A program made the translations under genes and the position numbers. This document shows positions 52,613 to 61,931 of a DNA stretch of 64,000 nt, piece by piece (positions within the stretch are counted from its first letter, which is position 1; every line of letters begins with the position of its first letter). Location: positions 1,473,501 to 1,537,500 of the forward strand of contig CP075525.1 in NCBI GenBank assembly GCA_025808415.1. The letters run 5' to 3'. The notes beneath the pieces were generated by a model. That model was not told the DNA's origin. It worked only from the letters and a program-made list of their open reading frames with translations, and did no database searches. Origin of the DNA: Cyclobacteriaceae bacterium (GTDB lineage: Bacteria; Bacteroidota; Bacteroidia; Cytophagales; Cyclobacteriaceae).

Positions 52613-53674
52613 CTAATCGAGAAAATCAATATCCACATTTAAAGGATAACGCATCAGGTAGCTGATGGCCTGCTTTACGGTAAGGTCTTCAAAAAGAACT
52701 TTATAAAGAGTGTTTGTGATGGGCGCCCTCAGTTTATAGTAGTCGGCACACTTTTTAACAATGCGCACCGTGTTAACCCCTTCGGCAATTTCGTCCATGC
52801 TGGCTAAAATTTCTTCGAGCGTCATGCCTTGTGCCAGTTTATAACCTACCTGGAAGTTGCGGCTTAAGGTACTGTTGCTGGTAGTCACCAGGTCGCCAAT
52901 TCCGGCTACGCCCAGAAAAGCCTTTACATTTCCGCCCAGCGCCCGCCCCACGTGGATCATCTCAACTACCCCACGACTGATGAGCAGGCCCCGGGCGTTT
53001 TCGCCATACCCCATACCGCTTAATGCACCCGATGCAATGGCAATTATGTTTTTTAATACCCCGGCCAGTTCTACACCTATTAATTCGTTGTTGCCGTACA
53101 CCTGAAACCGATCGTTACGCAATAAACGCTTACCTAAACTAATCACCTCGTTAAACGGGCTTGCAATTACCGTGGCGGCCGGGTGTCGCGCAGCAAGCTC
53201 TTTCGACAAATTTGGTCCGGCCAGGCAACCAACGCGTACCACTACACTTTCTTCGCGGATAACTTCGCTCATCGTTTTTACCTGACTTCGGTTAAGCTTC
53301 GTTACCGACTCTATCGTATGCCCTTTTGGAAGGGTAATGTCAAGGCCTTTTGTTCCATGGATTAATATGTGGTAGGGGTGAAGGTGGGGCGAGAGTTTTT
53401 TCATCATGGAGCGGAAGTGCGATGACGGTACTATGGGAAAAATCACTTCGCACGCGCGAGCTAAATATTCCAAATCGTTGGTAGGGGTAACATTTTTATG
53501 GATGGTGTGGCCACGGTTTTCGCGGGTTTGCGATATGCGATTACTAACTTTCTCATCGCGAACATATAACAGCACATTGCGCTGGCGGGCCAGCAAGTTG
53601 GCCACAGCGCTACCAAAGTTACCGGCACCAATTACGCCTACAGGTCGGGTGTCAGATAAATTTTTCGAGGTCAT
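52613..53674 (-). CDS. gpsA: glycerol-3-phosphate dehydrogenase [NAD(P)+]
   Basis: A 353-residue GpsA, which reduces dihydroxyacetone phosphate to sn-glycerol-3-phosphate for phospholipid synthesis. The NAD(P)-binding motif GVIGAGNFGSAVANLLA, the substrate stretches HGTKGLDI and VGCLAGPNLSKELAARHPAA, and the catalytic lysine region VELAGVLKNIIAIASGALSG are all present. The start at 53674 (MTSKNLS) or an ATG 6 nt further up lies inside the preceding acyltransferase gene. It and the next upstream gene supply successive steps of phospholipid synthesis. Confidence 0.95.
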   Translation of the reverse strand: MTSKNLSDTRPVGVIGAGNFGSAVANLLARQRNVLLYVRDEKVSNRISQTRENRGHTIHKNVTPTNDLEYLARACEVIFPIVPSSHFRSMMKKLSPHLHPYHILIHGTKGLDITLPKGHTIESVTKLNRSQVKTMSEVIREESVVVRVGCLAGPNLSKELAARHPAATVIASPFNEVISLGKRLLRNDRFQVYGNNELIGVELAGVLKNIIAIASGALSGMGYGENARGLLISRGVVEMIHVGRALGGNVKAFLGVAGIGDLVTTSNSTLSRNFQVGYKLAQGMTLEEILASMDEIAEGVNTVRIVKKCADYYKLRAPITNTLYKVLFEDLTVKQAISYLMRYPLNVDIDFLD

Positions 53675-55352
53675 AGCCAACCATCCGGTTATGATAATAG
53701 TAGAGCAGGTTGAGATCCTGCGTGATGATGTTGCCTTCTTTATTGTAGAGCAGGGGGCGCTTCAGATGAAATATGCCCACATTCTCAAGACCGTGTTTAA
53801 TCACTAAATCTATCTTTCCCTTGAGGTGTGTAGCATGATTCGCCTTATCTTCTTTTTTAAGTTGGTAAATCTTCTTGCGGATGCGCTTGCAGGTTTTTCT
53901 GAATTCGGCATAATCAAGCGCTAACTCTTCTTCCGGCAATCGCAACAAGCCAAATAAATCCAGTTTAGGGTGTTTTTTTTGCCACATCTCAAATGCCACA
54001 AACGCTACCAGGTGGCTCGCGAAAATTCGATTGATGCGATGATACTCCGTAACAATACGCTGGCTGAGCATCCGGGTATATTCATTCTCCCGTTGGGCAT
54101 CAACTGTAAGCTGGCCGTTGGAAATGAAATAGTCTTCGGTGTTGATTACCCGGCCGTGTACATCCAGGCTGTTACCTTCATCATCCACGTAATTGCCCAG
54201 CACATCTAACCCACGGCCAATGGATACGGAAATGTTAGATCCTTTCGTGAAAAACTTAATCATAAATTTAACAAGTCCCCAGCTGCCATGCGGATCTTGC
54301 TCAGGCAGGTAGCGATCTTGTCCTTTAATGGATAGATAATCATCAATAAGTTCCGGAGCCTCCAGCACAAAATGATAGTTAAGCGTAACGGGTACCACAA
54401 AAATTTTCTGCGGTTTTTCCCCGGGGGGTGTATTGAGATAAATATTCCGTTGTGCCTCCACGGTGGTGGAGAGTAATCCCAACTTCAACATTTTTTCGAT
54501 CATACCTGAGCGTGACCGGGTGCCACCAGGAAAGAACAAACTATGTGCGCCACGTTGAATGGCAATACCGGAATACATCTTCAGTGTTTCCAGGTAAGGC
54601 AAATTCTTTTTGCGCCTGTCTACTTTATACGCTCCGAGGCTGTTCATAAAGTAGGCGAATATTTTCATGTTGAAAAGATTCAACCCTGCACCATATATAA
54701 AGGCCGGTAAACCTAAGGCATGAATAATCCAGCCAATTAAAATTGAATCAAGATTGCTGAAGTGTGTTGGTACCATTACGATGGTGCCCTTTCGTGCCAG
54801 GCTGCGCAATTGCTTTACCTTGCCCACAATCTGAATCTTGTCTCGCAGTGTATATTGATTGCGAAAGAATCCTCCGAATTTTTTAACGCGTGAGGCATTG
54901 AGTAATCGTGAAAACCAAAACTTTATCATCTCCCGTGCAAAGCGGTAGGAGCTGGGTTTAAAGTTACCGGCTATTTCACTGGCATACCGATGCACAATTA
55001 CGTTCAGGATTTCCTCCTCTTTTCGGTTATGCTCATCCAGGGGCTTACCGGAAAGGTCAATTAAATCCTGCTTGATCTTCGACCAGAATTTACCTTCATC
55101 GGGGGGATCAACGCGCCAGCGGTTACGCTTCATGCGTTGTTGTTCCCGGTAAACGGTGGCTTCCAGTTCGTCAATAAGTTGTTTGCGGGTTGGGCGAAGT
55201 TGCTTGATGCGCTCAGCAGATTTCTGTGCAACCTCTTCAATAAATTCCTTCCGGTTTCGGCTTAGCCGGTATACCGGCCAGTCGGGTATTCCTTCCAGAA
55301 TGGGCTTGTATTGCTTGTTCTTATTCTTTTTCTCCAGTACTTCCACGGGCAC
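53652..55352 (-). CDS. PlsB-like glycerol-3-phosphate 1-acyltransferase
   Basis: A 566-residue membrane-associated acyltransferase. The catalytic HX4D motif is VPTHFSNLDSILIGW, the phosphate-binding region is FFPGGTRSRSGMIEK (FPEGxRSR type), and a further family block is VVPVTLNYHFVLEAPELIDDYL. These match the PlsB/GPAT branch. It would use glycerol-3-phosphate produced by GpsA, encoded directly downstream with a 23-nt overlap, and this pairing strengthens the assignment. It is shorter than E. coli PlsB (about 800 residues), mainly in the C-terminal part. A lysophosphatidate acyltransferase is less likely given length and context. Confidence 0.82.
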   Translation of the reverse strand: MPVEVLEKKNKNKQYKPILEGIPDWPVYRLSRNRKEFIEEVAQKSAERIKQLRPTRKQLIDELEATVYREQQRMKRNRWRVDPPDEGKFWSKIKQDLIDLSGKPLDEHNRKEEEILNVIVHRYASEIAGNFKPSSYRFAREMIKFWFSRLLNASRVKKFGGFFRNQYTLRDKIQIVGKVKQLRSLARKGTIVMVPTHFSNLDSILIGWIIHALGLPAFIYGAGLNLFNMKIFAYFMNSLGAYKVDRRKKNLPYLETLKMYSGIAIQRGAHSLFFPGGTRSRSGMIEKMLKLGLLSTTVEAQRNIYLNTPPGEKPQKIFVVPVTLNYHFVLEAPELIDDYLSIKGQDRYLPEQDPHGSWGLVKFMIKFFTKGSNISVSIGRGLDVLGNYVDDEGNSLDVHGRVINTEDYFISNGQLTVDAQRENEYTRMLSQRIVTEYHRINRIFASHLVAFVAFEMWQKKHPKLDLFGLLRLPEEELALDYAEFRKTCKRIRKKIYQLKKEDKANHATHLKGKIDLVIKHGLENVGIFHLKRPLLYNKEGNIITQDLNLLYYYHNRMVGYDLEKFI

Positions 55353-55394
55353 AAAATACTATAATTTCAATCACCTGCGCTAAACACGAATTGA

Positions 55395-55634
55395 TTATAA
55401 GTTTTCGAGCGACCGCTGTAACGTGCTGGCCATGGAGGAAAACCGGGCGAGGGCATCGTTGATAAACTCAGTATTTACAATCTTTTGCAAGTCGTTTTCA
55501 CTGGTTAACTCAAACTGGTTGATTTTATACGTTTGCTCCAAAAGGCCTTGTTCAAGTTTGATCAGGTACCGGTTATTCCAGCTAAACAGGGTGATTTTGC
55601 AATCCGGGTTTGGTATTTCGCCTATGATGCGCAT
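55395..55634 (-). CDS. conserved small protein, function unknown
   Basis: A 79-residue protein starting MRIIGEIPNPDCKITLFSWNN, with predicted beta strands followed by two helices (EFINDALARFSSMASTLQRSLE). I recall similar short proteins in other Bacteroidota but no named domain. It lies 42 nt upstream of the plsB-like gene on the same strand and may be co-transcribed with plsB-gpsA. No membrane segment or signal peptide is apparent. Confidence 0.65.
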   Translation of the reverse strand: MRIIGEIPNPDCKITLFSWNNRYLIKLEQGLLEQTYKINQFELTSENDLQKIVNTEFINDALARFSSMASTLQRSLENL

Positions 55635-55711
55635 GACAAAGTTTTAAATAATAGAGGCTCCGAAATTAATTTCGGAACCTCTAAAAATTAATTTGACTTC
55701 GCTAAATAGCA

Positions 55712-58399
55712 TTAATCACCCGCAATAACTATTTTTTTGACCTGAAGCACGCCATTGTCCATGTACCTTACTAAAAAAACTCCCATTGAAAGTAGTTGTG
55801 TATTGATTGTTTTATTTTTTTCACCAGCCTTGATTATATCGGTTATCACAGCCTTTCCATTCATATCACAAAGTTCAATTTTAGTATCAAAATTTGCTGA
55901 GGTAGACAATGTAACATTAAACTCAGTTTTTGCTGGATTTGGAAATAGCCCAGGTTGAGATGATTCTATCAAATCCTGCTCTTGTTCGGCATCAGGTGTT
56001 CTCATACGTGCGCAGTTTTCACCAGGTGGACATGGACACAGGGGATTGTAGGGATCGGGACAGCTAGGACAATTATCATCCACGTAAGTTTGAGCTGTCT
56101 TGTTACAGCCAGTTGGGGATATGTATGAAACTGAATATGCCCCGCCTGCATAAACCGTTATAACCTGAGTTGTGGCACCAGTTGACCAAGAATACGAACT
56201 TCCACTTCCAGCTGTCAATTGCACATATCCATCTTGGCAAAAGTTGCCAACCACAGAAATAGTTCCTGTTGGGTCACACGTAAATTTTGCAATGAATGCA
56301 TCATAAGAGCCGCCCCCATATGTAATTTGATGTGCACCAGATGTAGCAATAGATGAACTTGATGCAGTATACCCAACTAAATATACATTTGCTTCCCCTG
56401 AGCCATAAGCAGAAATACCTTGACCAGATTCTTGACCAGAACCTCCATAGTAGGAACCCCATTGTCTTGCTCCACTTGAATTGAATTTTGCTAGAAAAGC
56501 ATCTATTCCGCCTCCATAAGAGGTTTTATAAGCCCCACTTGTGGCAATGCCACCTGTAGATTGTGTATTACCAGTTATATAAATGTTATTGGAGCCGTCT
56601 GTTGCTATACACCTAGCATTATCACTTTGTGTGCCGCCATAATAGGTACCCCATTGTCTTGCTCCGCTGCTATTAAATTTTACAATGAAACAGTCTAATG
56701 TTCCTCCTGCATGTGAAGTTTGATGTGCCCCAGTTGTGGCAATAGAGCTGGTGGATGCAGTACTTCCTACAATATAGATATTGCCTGAACCGTCTACAGC
56801 AACATCTTCTGAATAATCGCTTCCAGAACCGCCATAGTAAGTACCCCATTGCCTTACTCCGTTACTATTAAGTTTAGCTAAAAACGCATCACCATTTCCA
56901 GAATGACTTGTTTGATAAGCGCCTGTTGTTGCTATACCTGATGTTGAATATGCTCCACCTGTAATATATATATTACCTGATCCATCGATGCTAACACCCT
57001 CACCATAATCCGAACCACTTCCTCCGTAATATGATCCCCATTGTCTCACACCGTTTTCATTAAACTTTACAATGAAAGCGTCTTGAATTCCACCACCATA
57101 GGTAGTTTGATGTGCACCGGAAGTTGCAATTGAGTTTGTTGAAGTAGTGGTTCCAACAACAAATAGATTGCCAGAGCCATCCGTACAAACACCTTCTGCC
57201 CAATCTGTACCACTTCCTCCATAGTAGGTAGACCATTGTCTAACTCCGCTTGAGTTCAGCTTAATTATAAAAGCATCAACACTACCAGAAAGAGTTGTCT
57301 GATGTGCGCCTGAAGTTGAAATAGAAGAACTTGATCTCGTTTCACCAACAACATATACATTTCCAGAATCATCGATAGCAATACCTATTGCAGAATCATC
57401 TGATGTGCCACCGAAATATGTAGCCCACTGCCTCACTCCTGCGTTATTGAACTTTGCAATAAAAGCATCATTGGTACCTGAAATTGTTGTCTGATGTGCT
57501 CCTGAAGTCGCAATAGATCCCGTGGAATTGGTAGAACCAGCAATGTATACATTCCCACTTCCATCAATCGCAATTGCCTCACCTTGATCGAACGATGAGC
57601 CACCATAATAGCTACCCCATGAAAGATGGGGTGTAGGGTCAATAACTAGGCTTTCTTCACTTTGACTAGAAATCGAACCTGAAAATCCAACTAATAACTC
57701 ATTTTCATTAATTGAAATGAGATCGTAACTAATGTCTACGGGTATTTTACTCTTTAGAAAATAACTAGCGGGAATGGTCTCGGTAACTTGGCCGTGTGTG
57801 AGAGTGAGAACAATATTTCCATTTAACAAACTACCAGAATCTGAGCCCTTATATAATAATCGAATGTCATTAATATTCGCAGCTGGATGAAGTATAAAAT
57901 TATATTCAAATGGCTTGTTGCTACTTTGATTGGCTATAAACTCCACATCTATTCCGGGGTAGATATTTTTATAAGTTATTTTGTTGAAATGAGACACTAA
58001 ATTATTATCACTATTTATTCCAGTAGCATAAACCAGATAGTCAGTAGCTTTTTCGCTTGCCTCAATTAGCACTTTTGGATTTGCATTCTTAAAATAAACA
58101 TCGACTCGATGATACATTTTTTTGGGATTAGTGTTCCCGGTTTTGCTTTGAGACTCGGTCTTAAGTTTATTTCCGTATTCTAAATTGTAGGTATCATAGC
58201 TGAACCCATCAGTTCTTAAAGTTACGTTGTTGTTTGCTGTTGGAAACAAATACAAAATCTCAGAGATAGGTTTTTTATTTTGATCCAAAATCTGACCCTT
58301 ATTCTCAATAAAACCGACCCCATTAGAGCCTAGATTTTGAGCGGTTAGGATGACTGAAAACAAGCATAATAGTACTGTACTCGATAGAAAGATTTTCAT
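55712..58399 (-). CDS. secreted SBBP-repeat protein with T9SS type A sorting domain
   Basis: An 895-residue exported protein. Signal peptide (1-20, cleavage near LTAQ); an N-terminal domain of about 240 residues beginning with VGFIENKGQILDQNK (DUF7948-like); seven tandem beta-propeller-like SBBP repeats of about 64 residues (about 256-700), each with WGTYYGGS...DGSGNIYIxG...GAHQT...DAFIAKF; a cysteine-rich linker (CPSCPDPYNPLCPCPPGENC); and a C-terminal type A sorting domain from LFPNPAKTEFNVTLS to the end (GVFLVRY..KKIVIAGD). It is expected on the cell surface or secreted. It is divergent from the next T9SS gene. Confidence 0.9.
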   Translation of the reverse strand: MKIFLSSTVLLCLFSVILTAQNLGSNGVGFIENKGQILDQNKKPISEILYLFPTANNNVTLRTDGFSYDTYNLEYGNKLKTESQSKTGNTNPKKMYHRVDVYFKNANPKVLIEASEKATDYLVYATGINSDNNLVSHFNKITYKNIYPGIDVEFIANQSSNKPFEYNFILHPAANINDIRLLYKGSDSGSLLNGNIVLTLTHGQVTETIPASYFLKSKIPVDISYDLISINENELLVGFSGSISSQSEESLVIDPTPHLSWGSYYGGSSFDQGEAIAIDGSGNVYIAGSTNSTGSIATSGAHQTTISGTNDAFIAKFNNAGVRQWATYFGGTSDDSAIGIAIDDSGNVYVVGETRSSSSISTSGAHQTTLSGSVDAFIIKLNSSGVRQWSTYYGGSGTDWAEGVCTDGSGNLFVVGTTTSTNSIATSGAHQTTYGGGIQDAFIVKFNENGVRQWGSYYGGSGSDYGEGVSIDGSGNIYITGGAYSTSGIATTGAYQTSHSGNGDAFLAKLNSNGVRQWGTYYGGSGSDYSEDVAVDGSGNIYIVGSTASTSSIATTGAHQTSHAGGTLDCFIVKFNSSGARQWGTYYGGTQSDNARCIATDGSNNIYITGNTQSTGGIATSGAYKTSYGGGIDAFLAKFNSSGARQWGSYYGGSGQESGQGISAYGSGEANVYLVGYTASSSSIATSGAHQITYGGGSYDAFIAKFTCDPTGTISVVGNFCQDGYVQLTAGSGSSYSWSTGATTQVITVYAGGAYSVSYISPTGCNKTAQTYVDDNCPSCPDPYNPLCPCPPGENCARMRTPDAEQEQDLIESSQPGLFPNPAKTEFNVTLSTSANFDTKIELCDMNGKAVITDIIKAGEKNKTINTQLLSMGVFLVRYMDNGVLQVKKIVIAGD
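56270..57625. repeat. seven tandem coding repeats in the SBBP protein gene
   Basis: Seven adjacent units of about 190 nt, each coding for one SBBP repeat of about 64 residues. Sequence divergence among units varies, with conserved YYGGS, GSGN and GAHQT blocks. Boundaries are approximate. Confidence 0.75.
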
Positions 58400-58553
58400 A
58401 AAATTGTTGTTTAAGTTGGGGACATTAAATGAACTTTCAGACTAATTTATTTTGTTAACAATAAGTTACCAGTTGCTTTCGTTAAACTGTATATTTATGC
58501 CGACAAATTGCACGTTTTAATTAATAACATTTACGGTTATGTTGGTTTGATTC

Positions 58554-61439
58554 ATGAGAAGAATAGGCTTCATATTCCTGATTTCCGTAGTTACATTTTT
58601 ATCAGTAATCTCAGTATCTACTGTAAGTGCAACCCATTTAAGGGCTGGAGAAATTGTGGCTGAGCGGGTTCTTCCGCAATGCTTTACACGAAGATTCCGA
58701 ATAACCGTAACCGTTTATACCAATACCGGCTCGCCCGTACTCTTTGGTGGCGAAATGGATTACCTGGATTTTGGTGACGGTTCTCCTCGCATTCTTGTTC
58801 CTGAAACCCCAAATATAATTGATCCCGCCCTTGGTCCAGGAATTGGTAAGGCTTCCTTTACAATCGAGCATGATTATCCTGGTGAGGGAAGGTACACCAT
58901 AAGTTACCTTGAGCCAAATCGAAATGGTGGGGTATTAAATATGGATAACTCTATCTCAACGACATTTTACTTAGAGACTCAGATTAACTTGGATCCTTTT
59001 TTTTGTAATAAATTTACCCCTAGGCTTCTAATACCCCCCATCGACCGTGGGTGTGTTGGTGTTGCTTTTTTTCATAACCCCGGTGCTTTCGATCCGGATG
59101 GAGACAGTTTATCATACGAGTTTGTGGTGCCCCTCCGCGATAAAAATCAAACCGTTGCCAACTACAGAGACCCCAATCACCCCAGCTTTTACAATAATTT
59201 TCCCACTGGAAATGAGCAAGGTACCGGCCCACCAACATTTACGATCAATCCTGTAGACGGGACTATTATTTGGGATGCACCCGGCCGGCAGGGTGAGTAC
59301 AATATTGCTTTTATAATTGTTGAATGGCGAAAAGTAAATGGCATCTGGTTCAGGTTGGGTTTTGTTCGCAGAGATATGCAGATTATAGTGGAAGACTGCA
59401 ACAATGAACGACCTGATTTAATTGTTCCAGAAGATGTATGCGTGGTGGCAGGCACTACGTTAACGGCCACTATTTTCGGTATCGACCCTGAAAACCATCC
59501 CGTAAAAATTGAAGCCTTTTCTGAAATTTTTGCCTTAGGGTTCCCTTCACCGGCAACCTTTAGTCCGGTTCCGGGACCAAACGATTTTCAACCTTCCAAT
59601 CCTCCGGCACAACTTCAGTTTACATGGAATACATCGTGTGTTCATGTAAAAGAACTCTTTTATCAGGTGGTGTTCAAAATAACCGACAACCCGCCCCAAG
59701 GCCCCCGGTTGGTAACCTTTAAAACCTGGCGCATAAAAGTAGTGGCACCGCCACCCATTTGGAATACGGCTACCGTAAATTTTGCCGATCGAAGTGCTAA
59801 CCTTGATTGGCAGAACTACGCCTGCGCACGGCCGGGTGCTTCTATTCAAGTATGGCGCAAGGTGGATAGCATAAACTTTACCCCCGATGATTGTCAAACC
59901 GGTATGCCTGCTTTTCTCGGCTATTCTTTAATAGGGCAGGTACCATCTTCGCAAACACAATTTACCAATACCGGTCTGGATGCGGGTGCGCGCTATTGCT
60001 ACCGGCTTGTGGCGGTTTTTCCGTTACCGGGCGGAGGTGAAAGTTATGTGTCGCAGGAAATATGTATACCACCCATATTGGCTGATGCACCGGTTATTAC
60101 GCATGTAACCATCGACAAGACATCCACAAATGATGGCGAAATTCGGGTAAGCTGGCGTTCACCTTTTGATGCCGACCCGGCTCAATTCCCTAAGGAGCCC
60201 TATGGCTATGATTACCGCTTAGAGCGTGCCGAAGGATTTACCGGTACGAATTACGTTCCGGTTCATTCGGGTACATTACCAGGCGATACAACCTTTCTCG
60301 ATACCGACCTGGATACGGAAAATCGAATTTTTAACTATCGCGTAGTCGCTTTTTCGCAAGGTCAACCTTTTGATCAATCGGCTCCAGCCTCTACCGTCCG
60401 GCTTGAACTACGACCATCATCGCGACAAATGGAATTAACCTGGTCAGCCGCAGTTCCATGGTCTAACCAGATACAATCATTTCCGGAGCACTATATATAC
60501 AGAGGTCCGGAAGGTGCCACGGAAAGTGAACTGGTTCTGATCGCCCAGAAAAACATATTTGAAAGAGGTTTTTATTTTTTAGATGAAGGACTTGATGACA
60601 ACACCGTTTATTGCTACCGGGTAATGACACGGGGTAGCTATGGTAATCCAGAGATTGATGTGCCTCAGGATAATTTTTCACAAATTATTTGTGCGCAACC
60701 TTTAGATGAAGATCCACCTTGTGAGCCTGTACTTGTTCTTGAAGAATTTGACTGTAACGATTATCGCTTTCAGGAAGCTTGTAATTCCAATACGTTTAGT
60801 AATACCTTGCGATGGAATCGTCCTACAGACGTAGAGTGTCTTTCCGATACCCGCAGCTACAATATTTATGTGGCATCAACCAAGGATGGAACATATTCTT
60901 TACTGGCAACTAATGTGCGTGATACTTTTTATGTCGATTCAAATTTACCATCCTTTGCACGATGCTATAAAATTACAGCTCTGGATCGCTCAGGAAATGA
61001 AAGCGGGTTTAGTAATGAAGTGTGTTTTGAGAATTGTCCCTACTATGAGTTACCAAACATCTTCACACCTAACGGAGATAATTGCAACGATGAATTCAGA
61101 GCGTGGGGATTTGTGCCACCGGTGGGTGAAGAAAACCCCGGCCCAAACGTGCTTTGCAACAGTGCAGATCCAAACTCAGAGACCTTTCGAATAAAATGTG
61201 CTCGATTTGTTGAACAGGTGGATGTCAAAATCTACAACCGGTGGGGAAATGAAGTATATGCCTACTCGGGAAGAAAAAATGATGAAAACGGAATCTATAT
61301 CCGGTGGAATGGTATAGATAAAAATGGTAACGCACTGGCCTCTGCTGTGTATTATTATGTTGCTAATGTAACCTTCGATATGGCTGACCCGGCTAAACGA
61401 AATCAAACTATTAAGGGCTGGGTTCATCTGGTGCGATGA
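58554..61439 (+). CDS. large secreted protein with gliding-motility C-terminal domain
   Basis: A 961-residue secreted protein. The signal peptide ends at VSA, and the mature N-terminus THLRAGEIVAERV is a signature I recall from Bacteroidota gliding-associated surface proteins (ATHxRAGEI). A PKD-like part follows (MDYLDFGDGSPRILVP, FTIEHDYPGEGRYTISYLE), then fibronectin-like segments with regularly placed cysteines (YCYRLVAVF, YCYRVMTRG, CYKITALDRSGNESG). The C-terminal 110 residues, from LPNIFTPNGDNCNDEFRAWG through DVKIYNRWGNEVYAYSG to VYYYVANVTF, are a type B T9SS sorting domain. A DCC protein gene overlaps by 4 nt. Ligand unknown. Confidence 0.88.
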   Translation: MRRIGFIFLISVVTFLSVISVSTVSATHLRAGEIVAERVLPQCFTRRFRITVTVYTNTGSPVLFGGEMDYLDFGDGSPRILVPETPNIIDPALGPGIGKASFTIEHDYPGEGRYTISYLEPNRNGGVLNMDNSISTTFYLETQINLDPFFCNKFTPRLLIPPIDRGCVGVAFFHNPGAFDPDGDSLSYEFVVPLRDKNQTVANYRDPNHPSFYNNFPTGNEQGTGPPTFTINPVDGTIIWDAPGRQGEYNIAFIIVEWRKVNGIWFRLGFVRRDMQIIVEDCNNERPDLIVPEDVCVVAGTTLTATIFGIDPENHPVKIEAFSEIFALGFPSPATFSPVPGPNDFQPSNPPAQLQFTWNTSCVHVKELFYQVVFKITDNPPQGPRLVTFKTWRIKVVAPPPIWNTATVNFADRSANLDWQNYACARPGASIQVWRKVDSINFTPDDCQTGMPAFLGYSLIGQVPSSQTQFTNTGLDAGARYCYRLVAVFPLPGGGESYVSQEICIPPILADAPVITHVTIDKTSTNDGEIRVSWRSPFDADPAQFPKEPYGYDYRLERAEGFTGTNYVPVHSGTLPGDTTFLDTDLDTENRIFNYRVVAFSQGQPFDQSAPASTVRLELRPSSRQMELTWSAAVPWSNQIQSFPEHYIYRGPEGATESELVLIAQKNIFERGFYFLDEGLDDNTVYCYRVMTRGSYGNPEIDVPQDNFSQIICAQPLDEDPPCEPVLVLEEFDCNDYRFQEACNSNTFSNTLRWNRPTDVECLSDTRSYNIYVASTKDGTYSLLATNVRDTFYVDSNLPSFARCYKITALDRSGNESGFSNEVCFENCPYYELPNIFTPNGDNCNDEFRAWGFVPPVGEENPGPNVLCNSADPNSETFRIKCARFVEQVDVKIYNRWGNEVYAYSGRKNDENGIYIRWNGIDKNGNALASAVYYYVANVTFDMADPAKRNQTIKGWVHLVR

Positions 61440-61861
61440 GTGATTCGTTAGAAAACCGGCCGGTCGTTTTATTTGACGGTGTTTGTAATCTTTGCAGTAA
61501 TTCCGTTCAATTCATTATCAAAAGAGATCCAACGGCAAAGTTTCGATTTGCTTCGTTGCAGTCAGCCTTTGGACAAAAGTTGTCAAGCCAGTTTAAACTG
61601 GATACACAGCACCTGCATAGTATTATTCTGGTGCAGGGCAATACATTTAAAGAAAGAAGCAACGCTGCATTGGAAATAGCACGACACTTATCGGGTGCCT
61701 GGCCACTACTTCATACTTTTAAAATCGTTCCTCGTTTTCTGCGCGACCCGATTTATAATTGGGTTGCCCGCAACCGCTATCGGTGGTTTGGAAAGAAGGA
61801 TGAATGTTGGATACCAACACCTGACTTAAAGAATCGCTTTTTGGATAATCTGCAATTGTGA
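61436..61861 (+). CDS. DCC-family (DUF393) thiol-disulfide oxidoreductase-like protein
   Basis: A 141-residue DUF393/DCC protein with the name-giving motif VLFDGVCNLCSNSVQFIIKRDP near residue 10 (DxxCxxC, thioredoxin-like CxxC) and the later FKIVPRFLRDPIYNWVARNRYRWFG, typical of the family. It probably has a thioredoxin-like fold and redox or electron-transfer role; the partner is unknown. Its start overlaps the end of the large T9SS protein gene by 4 nt, which suggests coupling. fabD follows after 70 nt. Confidence 0.9.
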   Translation: MSDSLENRPVVLFDGVCNLCSNSVQFIIKRDPTAKFRFASLQSAFGQKLSSQFKLDTQHLHSIILVQGNTFKERSNAALEIARHLSGAWPLLHTFKIVPRFLRDPIYNWVARNRYRWFGKKDECWIPTPDLKNRFLDNLQL

Positions 61862-61931
61862 TTGTCTTATATCCTAAGGCTTGTGTCGTTTGTCCTGTCT
61901 TTTGTATTTTCGAAACTTATATTATCCCACT

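Noticed and set aside
56270..57625. CRISPR array
   Set aside because: Regular spacing comes from coding SBBP repeats of about 190 nt in an open frame; there are no short identical repeats or cas genes.
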